The notes beneath the pieces are model-generated. The model ran no database searches. It saw only the letters and a program-made list of their open reading frames with translations, and had not been told where the DNA came from. The position numbers and the translations under genes were made by a program. Of a stretch of DNA of 45,323 bases, positions 33,426-42,741 are shown in pieces. Source of the DNA: Kiritimatiellia bacterium (GTDB lineage: Bacteria > Verrucomicrobiota > Kiritimatiellia > RFP12 > UBA1067); the NCBI GenBank assembly GCA_017450695.1, contig JAFSTA010000139.1, positions 1-45,323 on the forward strand. The letters run 5' to 3'. The first letter of the stretch is position 1. Every line of letters begins with the position of its first letter.

Positions 33426-36400
33426 ATGAAAAAGACGATAAAATCGATGATGATGTCCACGGCGTTCACGCTACTTGCTTTTACCCTCCTGGGGGCTACG
33501 GGCAGCTCGGAGTGGTTTTATGTCGATACCACGGATGAGACGCTGAAGATCTCGGACGTGAGGAGCAAATACTTCGAGGGCGAATACGGCGGCCGGACGG
33601 GGCGCAAGTCCACCTTCCTGAACGGGGTGTCCTGCGAAATCGAGATGAGGGCGGTCATGGACGATTACTCGGAGGTGGACCATTGGCTCGTGAACGGGCA
33701 AAAGGTCACGGCGCGGACGTTCTCGGTGGATGTCGGGACAATCGAGGTCGGCGGGAAACTCGAAGTCGTCGCGGTCGGGAAAGAGGAGGGAATACGTTCG
33801 AAGCCGTTCCGGGTGAATTTCGACATCGCGGAACACGTGGACAGGGAAACAGGCGGGTTGTGGAAGGCGGGACGATCGAACAGCGAGGGAATCGACGAAA
33901 TCGTCTATACACTGTACGGCGGTTCCCCGTCAGTCACGTTCCCGTTCGCGCCGGAGAAGAAGGGCGCCAAGCCGGACAAGTTGAAGTGGCTGCCGGGCGA
34001 CGAGTGGGCGCTCACCCCCAAAATTGAACTCAAACCCGAAGTCCGCTCCGGCGGGAACGGCAGCTGCACGTTCGGCACGATTGGAGGCCAGCTGGGTACC
34101 AGCGGTTCCGAGGGGACTGCAAGCCACAAGAGGAATCGGCGCGCGGCGGGCAAGCTCGCCCGCGTGATGGACAGAGAGGTCGGCATCACCTTCACGGGCG
34201 GTCCGCTGACGCTGTCGTGGAATCCCCAGAAGCGCAAGTGGGTGGCCGAGGATGTTTCCTTCGGCGGGGAAGTGAGCGGATCGCTCGGCCTGACGCACCA
34301 TTACCCCACGCCGATCGGTCCGGTGTTCCTTGAGGTGAAGGGGGAGCTTGCGCTGGCGGGCACATTCAAGGTGTCTGGGATCGACGCCGCGTTGGACGGT
34401 ACGGGCGGGCTTGAAAGCTCGTTCACGCTCAGCAGCGAACGTCTGCCGAAGGTGTCCGTTGGGGGCGGATACGGCATCAACAACGTCGCGAACCTAAAAG
34501 GATCCCTTTCGGGGATGTCTGTCCTGAATGCGACGCACAGCAAGAGGGCGTGGACGGATGTCCGGTGGGGGCTTCGGGGATCCGGCGCGATTACGGCGAA
34601 GTTCCTTCCGTTCGAGACGACGCTGTTCGAGCTGACCTCGGAAACGCTCTGGATTATCAACAACAGCTCGCCTAATTCGGCGCGGCTCATGTCTGCGACA
34701 CCTGCCGACGGTCTCGAGTGGCGGTTGCAACCGCGCGACTACCTGACATCCGCGAAAGCGAACGCGCGACTCCTCTCGGCGCCTGGCGGTGGAGAGTTTG
34801 CGCCCGTGGATTCCGGCGGCTACCCCGAACCGGCTCCGGCGATGGCGAGCGGCGTAAAAGGCGACGCGCTCGCGTATCTGCGCGACAACGCGGCGAGGTC
34901 GTCCGCGAACCGCACAGAGCTTGTTGTGCGCATGGGCGCAAGCAACGTGTGGGGTGCGGCTGAGGTCGTGTGGGACGACGGCACGGCGGACTTCCTGCCG
35001 TCGCTGGCTTCGATGCCGGACGGCTCGATCGCGGCGGCGTGGATGAACGCTTCACGCACGTTCCCGGATGACGTGACGGTTGAAGAATTCTGCGGCTCGG
35101 AGGAGATCGCCGTTGGAATCCGCAATGCGGCGGCTGGGATGTGGAGTTGCCGCAACCTGACGGCGGACGGCGCGTTCGACTTCTCGCCCGCCGTGCGGGC
35201 GGCGGCGAACGGGAAAGTCCTTGTGGCGTGGCTGCGGAACGCATCGGGGAAGATGGCGAGTTCCGCCGCAGAGCCGACTGACATCATGGCGGCGATTTAT
35301 GCGAACGGCCAGTGGGGCAGTCCGACGGCCGTGCGGAGCGGCGTCGGCATCGTGAACGGGTTTGACGTGGCGTTCGACGGAGAGAAAGCCGTGCTAGCGT
35401 TCTCGAAAGACGCTGACGGCGATCCGTCAACATTGGACGATGCCGAGGTGTACGCGCTCCGGCTGGATGGCGGCATCTGGGGAAGCCCTGTGCGTCTGAC
35501 GGCGGCTGGCGACGCGGACGGGACGCCGCTTGTACGCGCGAACGGCGGATCGTTCGCGGTTCTCTGGACGGAGAAAGGCGCGTTGATGGAGACGGCAGAT
35601 CTGGCACTCTCCAACGCGGTTGCCGTCGCGGCGTCGGACGGGTGGAAGCTTCCCGCGAATCCCGTGATGCTTCGAGGCGCGGACGGGCGCGACGCGCTCG
35701 TGTGGAACGATGTCTCGGCGGCGGGCGGCGCGGCGGATGCGCCGACGGCGATGATGTACGACCCGGTGTGCGGCGCATGGGGCGCGCCAATACAACTGTT
35801 CGACGACGGACGCAAGGAGAGCCGCCTTTCCGGCGTGATCGGGGCGGACGGCGGACTGCGGATCGGCTACGAGTCCTCCTCGGTCGCCACGAATGTGGAC
35901 GGTTCGCTGGCATTTGGCGACGTCCAGCTCCGGACGAGGCTGATACACCCCGTTTGCGACCTGGCGGTGGACGAGTCCGGTTTCACTTTCTCTACCGACA
36001 CGTTTACGAACAAGCAGGATGTTGTCCTCACGGTAAAGGCGGTGAACCTCGGGTTTATGCCGGCGACAAACGCCGTGGTTGCGGTCTACGAGGGCGCGGG
36101 GGATTCGAAGCGGGAACTGGCGACGGTGGTCACCAATTTCCCCGGAGGGGGCGCCGTCTCCATCGCCGTCCCGTGGACGGTGGATAACACGCAGTCGAAT
36201 CTTTCGTTCACGGTTGCGATTGATGCCGGGGCAAATATGGAGCCCGCCGACGCCAAGGACAACAACGTGTATGTCTGGCAGGCGGGGGGATATTCCGTGA
36301 TGTTCGGCAGTGTGACGGTACGGAATGAAAACCGTTCACGGAGGCTCCTGACGGCAAGCGTCTCCAACGGCGGACTCGGACCGCTTCCGGCCGGCGGCAA

Positions 36401-38186
36401 AGTCGTTTTCCGGCGCGGAGGCGAGAACGGCGAAATCCTTGCTGAGGACACTCTTGGAACGGTTTCGTCGGGAGAGGACGGTGTTTACAATGCCGGTTTC
36501 GTCTGGAATCTGGACGGAACTGTCTTCACGTCGGCGTGGGAGACCGTCTGCGTACAGCTTTTCCCCGACGGCGAGGTCGGGGACGCGCTTGACGCGGTGG
36601 ACATGGCGTTCGTTCAGGTGATGACGGCTCTGGACACGGACGGGGACGGTTTGCTGGATGCGCAGGAAGAGCAGCTGGGTACGGATCCGCGCAATGCGGA
36701 CACGGACGGGGACGGCATCGGGGACGGCGACGAGGTGGACTCCGAGGGGACGAACCCGCTGGAGGTAAACATACCTTTGGCGGCGCCGGCAGTCACTTCG
36801 GTGGAGTCGAATCGCGTGGACGGTACTGTCGGGTTAACGGTGCGATGGACGGTGTCGGATGGCGCGACGGGGTATGAGGTGTGGCGTTCCGCAAATAAGT
36901 CAAGGAACGATGCCGTGCGAATTGCGGCGGTATCGGCGTTTTCCTATTTCGACGCGACGGTAAGGTTGGACGGTCTTTATACCTACTTCGTCAAAGCGGT
37001 AGGGTATTCAGGGACGAGTAACCTTGGAAAAGGATACGTATGGTCTCTGGGCGAGTTGGTCGAGGAGCCGGACACCCCAGATGATCCGGTTGTTCACGTC
37101 TATGCGCTGCACGACGCCCCGGTGTACGGCGGGATTCCCTCGTCGTACAAGGGATGCACGTTCAACGGGTATGCGGTGGACGGGAACGGGCTGATCACCG
37201 GGACGTTCGTTCTCGCGGTGAAGAAGCCCGCGAAGGGCAAGACGACCTCTGCCGCGACGTTGACCTTCACCTCGCTCGCCACCGGCAAGAAGATGAAGCT
37301 GGTCGGGAATGTGAGCCTCGCCACGGGGGCGGGCAGCGGAGGTCTGGCGGGACTGACGCTCGGCGCGAACGCGGTCGGCGGGACGGTCGCGAAGGTCGGG
37401 ACGCTGGAGGGCGGCGCGGACGCGGCGAAGGCGAAGAACGCCGCCGCGCTCTCCGTGCTGTCGAAATTCAGCGGCAAGTCCTACGTGATTGCGCTGGGAC
37501 CGGAGAATCCCGCCGCATTCGCGCAGGGCGGCTGCTCGACGCTCTCGCTTTCGATGGCGGCGAAGGGCAAGGCGAAGGTTTCGGGCGTGCTGGCGGACGG
37601 CACGAAGGTGTCGGCGAGCGGCGTGATGACGATGGGCGAGGAGTATTGCTGCGTTCCCGTGATCTACTCGAAGAAGAGCCGTTTTGGATTCGTCGCGTGG
37701 TTCAACCGCAACACCCGCGAATTGGTTGACGTAACTGCGCTGACGCCGTGGAGGAACACGGTGAAACCCGCCTTCACGATGGCGTGGACGCTGCAGGGCT
37801 TCGGCGCGAAGGGGAATTTGATTCCCGGAATCAACGAGGTGACGCTGGACGAAGAGAAGTTACTTGGTTTCGTCCCCGGCGCCATCGACGAGACGCCGGG
37901 CGAGATCGACCTGACGGTGAGCGGGACAAAATGGAACGCGGGCAAGGCCGCGAAGGTCGTGTACAAGGGCGGCGCGGTGATGGTGACGGGTGAGAACGTC
38001 TCTGGTCTGAAGCTAACCTACACCGCGAAGACGGGGCTGTTCAAAGGTTCGTTCATCGTGTACGCGGTGAAGGGCGGCAAGCTGATGAAGAACAAGTTCA
38101 GCGTCTTCGGCGCGGTCACCGGCGGTGTCGGCTACGGCACCGCCGTGCTGAAAGGCAAGGGCAGCGTGGTGGTCGCGGTCGAGTAG
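33426..38186 (+). CDS. Very large secreted surface protein with TSP3-like repeats and Fn3 domain
   Basis: 1586 residues with a signal peptide (MMMSTAFTLLAFTLLGATGS). The N-terminal 400 residues are beta-rich and contain KRNRRAAGK basic patches. A central region (about 450-850) has repeated SMPDGSIAAAW and RAAANGKVLVAW type strands as in beta-propeller-like repeats. A calcium-binding thrombospondin-type-3-like segment DTDGDGLLDAQEEQLGTDP / ADTDGDGIGDGDEVD follows at about 1070-1113, then a fibronectin-III-like domain (1118-1212). The last 365 residues carry two similar FNGYAVDGNGLITGTF / GLKLTYTAKTGLFKGSF modules, probably cell-surface anchoring. The start lies 13 bases after the RT stop, with AAAGGA upstream, so it is likely cotranscribed with the DGR. 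It has no VR, so it is not itself a target. Confidence 0.85.
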   Translation: MKKTIKSMMMSTAFTLLAFTLLGATGSSEWFYVDTTDETLKISDVRSKYFEGEYGGRTGRKSTFLNGVSCEIEMRAVMDDYSEVDHWLVNGQKVTARTFSVDVGTIEVGGKLEVVAVGKEEGIRSKPFRVNFDIAEHVDRETGGLWKAGRSNSEGIDEIVYTLYGGSPSVTFPFAPEKKGAKPDKLKWLPGDEWALTPKIELKPEVRSGGNGSCTFGTIGGQLGTSGSEGTASHKRNRRAAGKLARVMDREVGITFTGGPLTLSWNPQKRKWVAEDVSFGGEVSGSLGLTHHYPTPIGPVFLEVKGELALAGTFKVSGIDAALDGTGGLESSFTLSSERLPKVSVGGGYGINNVANLKGSLSGMSVLNATHSKRAWTDVRWGLRGSGAITAKFLPFETTLFELTSETLWIINNSSPNSARLMSATPADGLEWRLQPRDYLTSAKANARLLSAPGGGEFAPVDSGGYPEPAPAMASGVKGDALAYLRDNAARSSANRTELVVRMGASNVWGAAEVVWDDGTADFLPSLASMPDGSIAAAWMNASRTFPDDVTVEEFCGSEEIAVGIRNAAAGMWSCRNLTADGAFDFSPAVRAAANGKVLVAWLRNASGKMASSAAEPTDIMAAIYANGQWGSPTAVRSGVGIVNGFDVAFDGEKAVLAFSKDADGDPSTLDDAEVYALRLDGGIWGSPVRLTAAGDADGTPLVRANGGSFAVLWTEKGALMETADLALSNAVAVAASDGWKLPANPVMLRGADGRDALVWNDVSAAGGAADAPTAMMYDPVCGAWGAPIQLFDDGRKESRLSGVIGADGGLRIGYESSSVATNVDGSLAFGDVQLRTRLIHPVCDLAVDESGFTFSTDTFTNKQDVVLTVKAVNLGFMPATNAVVAVYEGAGDSKRELATVVTNFPGGGAVSIAVPWTVDNTQSNLSFTVAIDAGANMEPADAKDNNVYVWQAGGYSVMFGSVTVRNENRSRRLLTASVSNGGLGPLPAGGKVVFRRGGENGEILAEDTLGTVSSGEDGVYNAGFVWNLDGTVFTSAWETVCVQLFPDGEVGDALDAVDMAFVQVMTALDTDGDGLLDAQEEQLGTDPRNADTDGDGIGDGDEVDSEGTNPLEVNIPLAAPAVTSVESNRVDGTVGLTVRWTVSDGATGYEVWRSANKSRNDAVRIAAVSAFSYFDATVRLDGLYTYFVKAVGYSGTSNLGKGYVWSLGELVEEPDTPDDPVVHVYALHDAPVYGGIPSSYKGCTFNGYAVDGNGLITGTFVLAVKKPAKGKTTSAATLTFTSLATGKKMKLVGNVSLATGAGSGGLAGLTLGANAVGGTVAKVGTLEGGADAAKAKNAAALSVLSKFSGKSYVIALGPENPAAFAQGGCSTLSLSMAAKGKAKVSGVLADGTKVSASGVMTMGEEYCCVPVIYSKKSRFGFVAWFNRNTRELVDVTALTPWRNTVKPAFTMAWTLQGFGAKGNLIPGINEVTLDEEKLLGFVPGAIDETPGEIDLTVSGTKWNAGKAAKVVYKGGAVMVTGENVSGLKLTYTAKTGLFKGSFIVYAVKGGKLMKNKFSVFGAVTGGVGYGTAVLKGKGSVVVAVE

Positions 38187-38520
38187 GCGAGGGGCGCTTC
38201 GCGCCAGCAAAGAGGCTGAGAAGCTGAGAGGCTGAGAAGCATGGGGACGCGCTTGTCGCGTCCGTCGTAGCAATTCCGTGTGTTTTGGTCGTGACGGGGC
38301 ACGACCCTCCCGAATCGGGTGGGCGGCGGTCGCGCGTGGGGGAGACGCGCTCCGTCGCGTCCGTTTCTGCGAAGATGGGCGTGGAGAACGAACACCTGAT
38401 GTTTTTGCCGCCCTTTCAGGGCTTGCCAAAGCCCTCCGTGGCTTTGCGTGAGAACCCAAACGAGGAATCTGGGTTTAATCATTTAACTCTTCAATTCATT
38501 GTCCGTCCCGCATCTTCGCG
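38187..38520. repeat. Intergenic repeats between convergent genes
   Basis: AGAGGCTGAGAAGCTG in tandem at 38210-38240, copies of the GTTTTGGTCGTGACGGGGCA and GGAGACGCGCTCCGTCGCGT words, and GCGTGAGAACCCAAACGAGG at 38448-38467. No terminator with a T-run is evident. Confidence 0.65.
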
Positions 38521-41500
38521 TTAGTACACGTAAAGGCGAATTGAATCGGGGGCGAGCGCGCCTGCCGTTTTCTCGGCGCCTGGGGCGAATACGCCTTTGG
38601 ATTGTCCAAGTCCGGCAATCTCCACGGGAACCGGCTTCTCCGAAATGTTCCACACGCATACCGCGCTTGTGCCGTCATCCGCAACGAAGCGTTTCGCCAC
38701 CAGATTGTTGTCGGGGCAGGTGAATCCCTCGTTATCGACAAACTTTCCACGCAGCAAATACTTTGCATACGCCTTTTGAAATTCGCACACATCCTTCAGG
38801 TAGGCGTTCGCGACGTTCTGCGGTGTCCAATGCATTTCCGGGATGTCCGGTGGACTTTGGACCGTGCCGTAGTCTTCCCGTGACGGCACCTTGTTATCGA
38901 GGACATACAGCCGGTCTTGCATGTAGCGGATTTCGATCTCGTGGCGGAGACCGAATACGGCAACGTAGTTTGCGAGTATGCGCGGTGCCATCGGCGTGGA
39001 GAAACGCGTGGTCATCACCGTTTCCGGGAAGGTATAGCGGAAGAGTTCCGGGAAAGAATCGGCTTTGGATGGTTCAGTGGCGGCACGGGCACGGACAGCC
39101 AGGGCGTCATGCTTGAAGGAACCGGGTGTCCAAGAGTGGTAAAATCCGATGGAATCGAGAATCGAGTCGTGCAGTCCCTCCGTGAATACCGAGAATGAGG
39201 GGTATTCCTTTCGGATGCCGTCGGTGATTCGGCGAAGGAACGCGGGGCGCTCCTCGGCATAGGAGTACCACGGTGTCGGATGTCCGTGTCCCTTTCCCCA
39301 GCACTCGAACGGGCGCATCACGCCCTGCTGGTCGTACAGAATGGCGTCAGCACCGAATCCGGCGGCCTGTCTGGCAAGCGAGGACATACGGTCAGACCAC
39401 GCCTTGCCGTAGAGGCAGCCGAGCGCGAACTGGTAAACGGGAATGTCCTTGTACTTGTGGTAGGTCTGTACCAGAAAGGAACCGTCCCGTTTCGTGAGCG
39501 CAATGTCCTTGCCGGACTCCTCCCAGAATTTCGTCGCGCCGATCTGTTGGAGCTGTCCGTTTGCGTAGATACAGACGCGGATGCCACGCCGATGCGCTTC
39601 CTCGATACCTGCCTTGAGCGCCTCCACGCCACCCATTTTCGGATCTGGATCATAGTCGGGATAGAGGTGGTCGTGTCCGCCCACAGTCCACCCGAACAGA
39701 CCGATGCAGTTCAGTCCGTTGCGCTCGGCGACGTCGCAGAGTTTCGGGATGTCCGTGTAGGGCCACATCAACTCCTCGTTCTGCTGCTTCATGATGACGA
39801 GCAACCAGCCGGTCAAGTCGCGTGTCCATTCCGGTGCGGCGGACATCACCGCAGGATGCGTCGAGTCATACCAGGCGCGATAGCGTTTGGCCGCGTCGTG
39901 CCAATCGCCCGGCATCTTTTCGAACACCGTCTCCGGCAACTCCCATTTCTCGCCCCCTCGGATCGACACCGGATGGCGGAAACGGAAATCCACGCGTCTC
40001 TCGCGATTGTACCACCTGACGCCGATCGACTTTGTGCGGGCCTTCGCGTCATGCACCGCCGCGTACCATGTGCCGTTCCCCGAGTCGAGGGCCATCCACG
40101 GCATCGTCAGGTCACGGCACGGATAGTTGCTCGTTTCGAGGGTCATCATCCCGCCTCCCGTGTTTGTCCAAGGTGCGACATCCTTCGCGTCGAGCGGGAA
40201 GTGGTGCAGTCTCCGTCCGAATCCGCGGGGGATGTAGAGGCTCGCCTGGGCCGGATTGATGGTGACAGGGGCGAGTTTAGGTCCGTTGAACATCGTCACA
40301 CGCGCGCTTTTGTCGTTGTTCTCCACGATGCCCGAATAAACCTTGCCGTTCGGCGTGTTACGGATGTTCAACGTAACCTTCATGTCCAGCGTCCTGCCGC
40401 CACATGTGAGCGGACCGTAAACAAGACGGTCGTTTTGCACGTCGCATTTCTGCTGGACGCTTTCGACGGAAAGCGGATTCTGCTCGCCATCGACTTCGAC
40501 ACCCAGATTCCAGAACACCGTCACCGCACGACAGGCGCACGTGACATTGTCGAGTGCCACGTCCTTGATATCCTTGAAGAGTTCCTGCGGCGACGGATTG
40601 TCGTCAAACTCGAACACCACGTCACTGAAGCGCCAGTTTTGCACGTGATCCTGAGGGCGGAACTTGATGACGGGGGCGGATGGGGATCTGAAGCGGCAGT
40701 GCGAGAAGGAAATATCTTTCACGAACGCAATCGGCGTGGTAACCCCGAACGCGATCAAGTTGAGACGGCTACCGCAGACGATCGACATATTCGAGAAACG
40801 GATGTTCTCGGCGGAGAACGGCAAAAGCGATTCGGGCGGCGGCGGCACGAGACCGCGTCCGCGCGGAGGATCCATGTCCTCGCCCTTCGGCGCGGAAGGT
40901 ACGGTGAACCCCACACCCAAGGGAGAATGGGTCGAGATGATATTGTCGAAGGAAACGTCCTTCATCGGACCGTCCCCGCGCCAGCCCACACGGATGGCGA
41001 ACGCACCGTAGGAATTGAGGATGCAGTTGTTGACAACCACGCGTTCGCAGGGGCGCGGTTTCTTCATCTGCTCTTGGTGCGTGCGGATGATAAACGCGTC
41101 GTCCTGCGAATGGACGATACAATCGCTGACCGTGACATCGCGGCATCCGCCGAAGTGGAGGCCATCGCCGTTCGGAAACCTGCGATCCGCTTCGACACGT
41201 ACGCCGCGTACGCCCACACGGTCACAGTCGAGAAACCAGGTGCTCCATCCTGCCGGGTGGAGGATCAGGACATCATCCAGACGCACGTCTTGGCATCCCA
41301 CGAAGAAAACGCAGCGCCCCGTGATGTTCGTGTCGCTGTTTCGGAACCAGCGGTACCCGGTCCAGTTGGTTTTCGTTTCCTCGTGATGGAACTTCTCGGC
41401 GTTGCCGTCGATCGTCCCCGCGCCGGTGATGGCTACGTTGGTCTGTCCGACGGTGTAGAACATCGCGCGCTTGTTGAAACGGGGGGAACGCTCGACATTC

Positions 41501-41817
41501 CACACCTCCGTCGGTTGGAATTCGGGATACTTGTAGGGATCCTCACCGCCCTTGAGCGTCGCGCCACGGTCAATATGCAACTCGACATTGTTCTTCAGGT
41601 TCAGCGTGTAGGTCTGGTAGATGCCGCCTCCCGGCACGAGGACGCGACCGCCGCCTTTCGCACTGCACGTATCAATAGCCTTTTGAATTGCGGCCGTGTT
41701 GTCTGTCGCGTCATCCGCCTTGGCGCCGAACGCCGTTACATCAAAGATACCCGCACGAACTGAAAGAGCGGAGACCGTCCAAGCGGCGACGACTGCCATC
41801 GATTTCCAATTTTTCAT
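38521..41817 (-). CDS. Secreted two-domain polysaccharide-degrading enzyme: GH28-like beta-helix plus TIM-barrel (DUF6259-like)
   Basis: 1098 residues. A signal peptide ends near VRAGIF. The first 450 residues are a right-handed beta-helix of the polygalacturonase (GH28) type: VTAFGAKADDATDNTAAIQK, IDGNAEKF, PNGDGLHFGGCRDVTVSDC and a HSQDDAF pair, where family catalytic Asp residues lie. From about 460 to the end runs a beta-sandwich and a TIM-barrel with NGLNCIGLFGWTVGGHDHLYP, AHRRGIRVCIYANGQLQQIG, GADAILYDQQGVMR and SVFTEGLHDSILDS, resembling DUF6259 glycosidase-like proteins. A fusion of this kind should cut a pectin-like backbone and process its products. ATG 41817 has AAGGA six bases upstream; an ATG at 41823 is too close to it. 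Confidence 0.88.
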   Translation of the reverse strand: MKNWKSMAVVAAWTVSALSVRAGIFDVTAFGAKADDATDNTAAIQKAIDTCSAKGGGRVLVPGGGIYQTYTLNLKNNVELHIDRGATLKGGEDPYKYPEFQPTEVWNVERSPRFNKRAMFYTVGQTNVAITGAGTIDGNAEKFHHEETKTNWTGYRWFRNSDTNITGRCVFFVGCQDVRLDDVLILHPAGWSTWFLDCDRVGVRGVRVEADRRFPNGDGLHFGGCRDVTVSDCIVHSQDDAFIIRTHQEQMKKPRPCERVVVNNCILNSYGAFAIRVGWRGDGPMKDVSFDNIISTHSPLGVGFTVPSAPKGEDMDPPRGRGLVPPPPESLLPFSAENIRFSNMSIVCGSRLNLIAFGVTTPIAFVKDISFSHCRFRSPSAPVIKFRPQDHVQNWRFSDVVFEFDDNPSPQELFKDIKDVALDNVTCACRAVTVFWNLGVEVDGEQNPLSVESVQQKCDVQNDRLVYGPLTCGGRTLDMKVTLNIRNTPNGKVYSGIVENNDKSARVTMFNGPKLAPVTINPAQASLYIPRGFGRRLHHFPLDAKDVAPWTNTGGGMMTLETSNYPCRDLTMPWMALDSGNGTWYAAVHDAKARTKSIGVRWYNRERRVDFRFRHPVSIRGGEKWELPETVFEKMPGDWHDAAKRYRAWYDSTHPAVMSAAPEWTRDLTGWLLVIMKQQNEELMWPYTDIPKLCDVAERNGLNCIGLFGWTVGGHDHLYPDYDPDPKMGGVEALKAGIEEAHRRGIRVCIYANGQLQQIGATKFWEESGKDIALTKRDGSFLVQTYHKYKDIPVYQFALGCLYGKAWSDRMSSLARQAAGFGADAILYDQQGVMRPFECWGKGHGHPTPWYSYAEERPAFLRRITDGIRKEYPSFSVFTEGLHDSILDSIGFYHSWTPGSFKHDALAVRARAATEPSKADSFPELFRYTFPETVMTTRFSTPMAPRILANYVAVFGLRHEIEIRYMQDRLYVLDNKVPSREDYGTVQSPPDIPEMHWTPQNVANAYLKDVCEFQKAYAKYLLRGKFVDNEGFTCPDNNLVAKRFVADDGTSAVCVWNISEKPVPVEIAGLGQSKGVFAPGAEKTAGALAPDSIRLYVY

Positions 41818-41978
41818 ATCCATTCCTTCTCCGAACTGTCACTCGTCCCCTGCGTACGGAGAAGCCGTCTCCGTATCCAAGACGAGGTTTGGAACATAAG
41901 TTTGATTCTAACAAAAGAAAGTGCTTCTGTATAGTGGGAAATATGTGCGGGAATGATAGGGGGAAAGTTTTGTTTTGC

Positions 41979-42315
41979 CTCACGCGGAGCCGCTGAGACG
42001 CAGAGAGCGGGAGGGGCAGTGTCCTCGTTGCCCTGAATGGGAAGGTCGCGCCCCGTCGCGACCGCACTGCGGAATCACGCGGACCTGTCGGCTGATTCTC
42101 ACGCAGAGCCGCTGAGACGCAGAGAGCGGGAGGGGCAACGTCCTCGTTGCCCTGAACGGGGAGGGACGCGCCCCGTCGCGACCGCACTGCGGAATCACGC
42201 GGACCTGTCGGCTGATTCTCGCGCAGAGCCGCTGAGACGCAGAGAGCGGGAGGGGCAGCGTCCTCGTCGCCCTGAACGGGGAGGGGCGCGCCCCGTCGCG
42301 ACCGCACTGCGGAAC
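41979..42315. repeat. Three tandem copies of a 120-bp repeat
   Basis: The units begin at about 41979, 42098 and 42218, with period 119 and 120, and are over 90% alike by eye. Each contains CTCACGCGGAGCCGCTGAGA or a variant, CCTCGTTGCCCTGAA, the CGCGCCCCGTCGCGACCGCA arm, and ends in CCTGTCGGCTGATTCTC, except the last, which is cut near GCGGAACACGC. Confidence 0.9.
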
Positions 42316-42385
42316 ACGCTATCTAATCTACGAGTCAAGAATGAAATAACCTCATTTCCACACACAAATAACCGTTTATTTCTGC

Positions 42386-42414
42386 TTGTGCATACGCTGC
42401 TGATTTGCTAGAAT
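42386..42414 (+). promoter_or_regulatory. Strong sigma70-like promoter
   Basis: TTGTGC (42386-42391), a 17-bp spacer and TAGAAT (42409-42414). The next gene starts 328 bases downstream. Confidence 0.7.
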
Positions 42415-42420
42415 AATGCC

Positions 42421-42606
42421 CCTCAAGACGCTTGCGTGTTTTGCAGGTATACGGCTTTTTTCAGGTCGGGTGTTCTGAACCGAAAACGCCATGAAAGGGG
42501 GGGGAATTGTTTCGATATAGTACATCGTCACTTAGGGGTATATTCGAATCGAGTTTGGCGACGAAGTGCTGTGCTGACGGTCCAATGACCGCCAGAGGTT
42601 TTTTGC
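42421..42606 (+). ncRNA. Possible small RNA or structured leader
   Basis: Transcription from the promoter should begin near 42421. A stem-loop (GGCTTTTTTCAGGT and ACCGAAAACGCC, 42452-42488) and a short CGGTC/GACCG hairpin followed by CCAGAGGTTTTTT (about 42574-42605) could bound an RNA of about 185 nt. No open frame or known riboswitch motif is recognised. A further GGCGCGA/TCGCGCC hairpin lies nearer the next gene (42679-42700). Low confidence; no family assigned. Confidence 0.3.
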
Positions 42607-42741
42607 GCCGTTTACCCCCCGAAAAATCATTCATCATTGGTTGTCGCGTTGTAACGCGAAGGCAGCCCGTGAATCACAGGCGCGATGTCTCTGTCGCGCC
42701 TCGTTCCCGCTTTGTATTCATCCATCATCATGGAGGTTCGC

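Noticed and set aside
33426-38186. A second variable repeat in the large secreted protein
   Set aside because: I found no stretch matching the TR, including its unchanged words such as TACTGGTCGTCC and TTTTTCGGTTCGCCCTGT.
39280-41763. Long open frame on the plus strand opposite the GH28-like gene
   Set aside because: No start signal and no recognisable protein; it is the antisense of a well-supported gene in GC-biased DNA.
41979-42315. CRISPR or a protein with three internal repeats
   Set aside because: The unit is 120 bp without spacers, and the open frame is made only of repeated Arg/Pro/Ala-rich translation of dispersed repeats.
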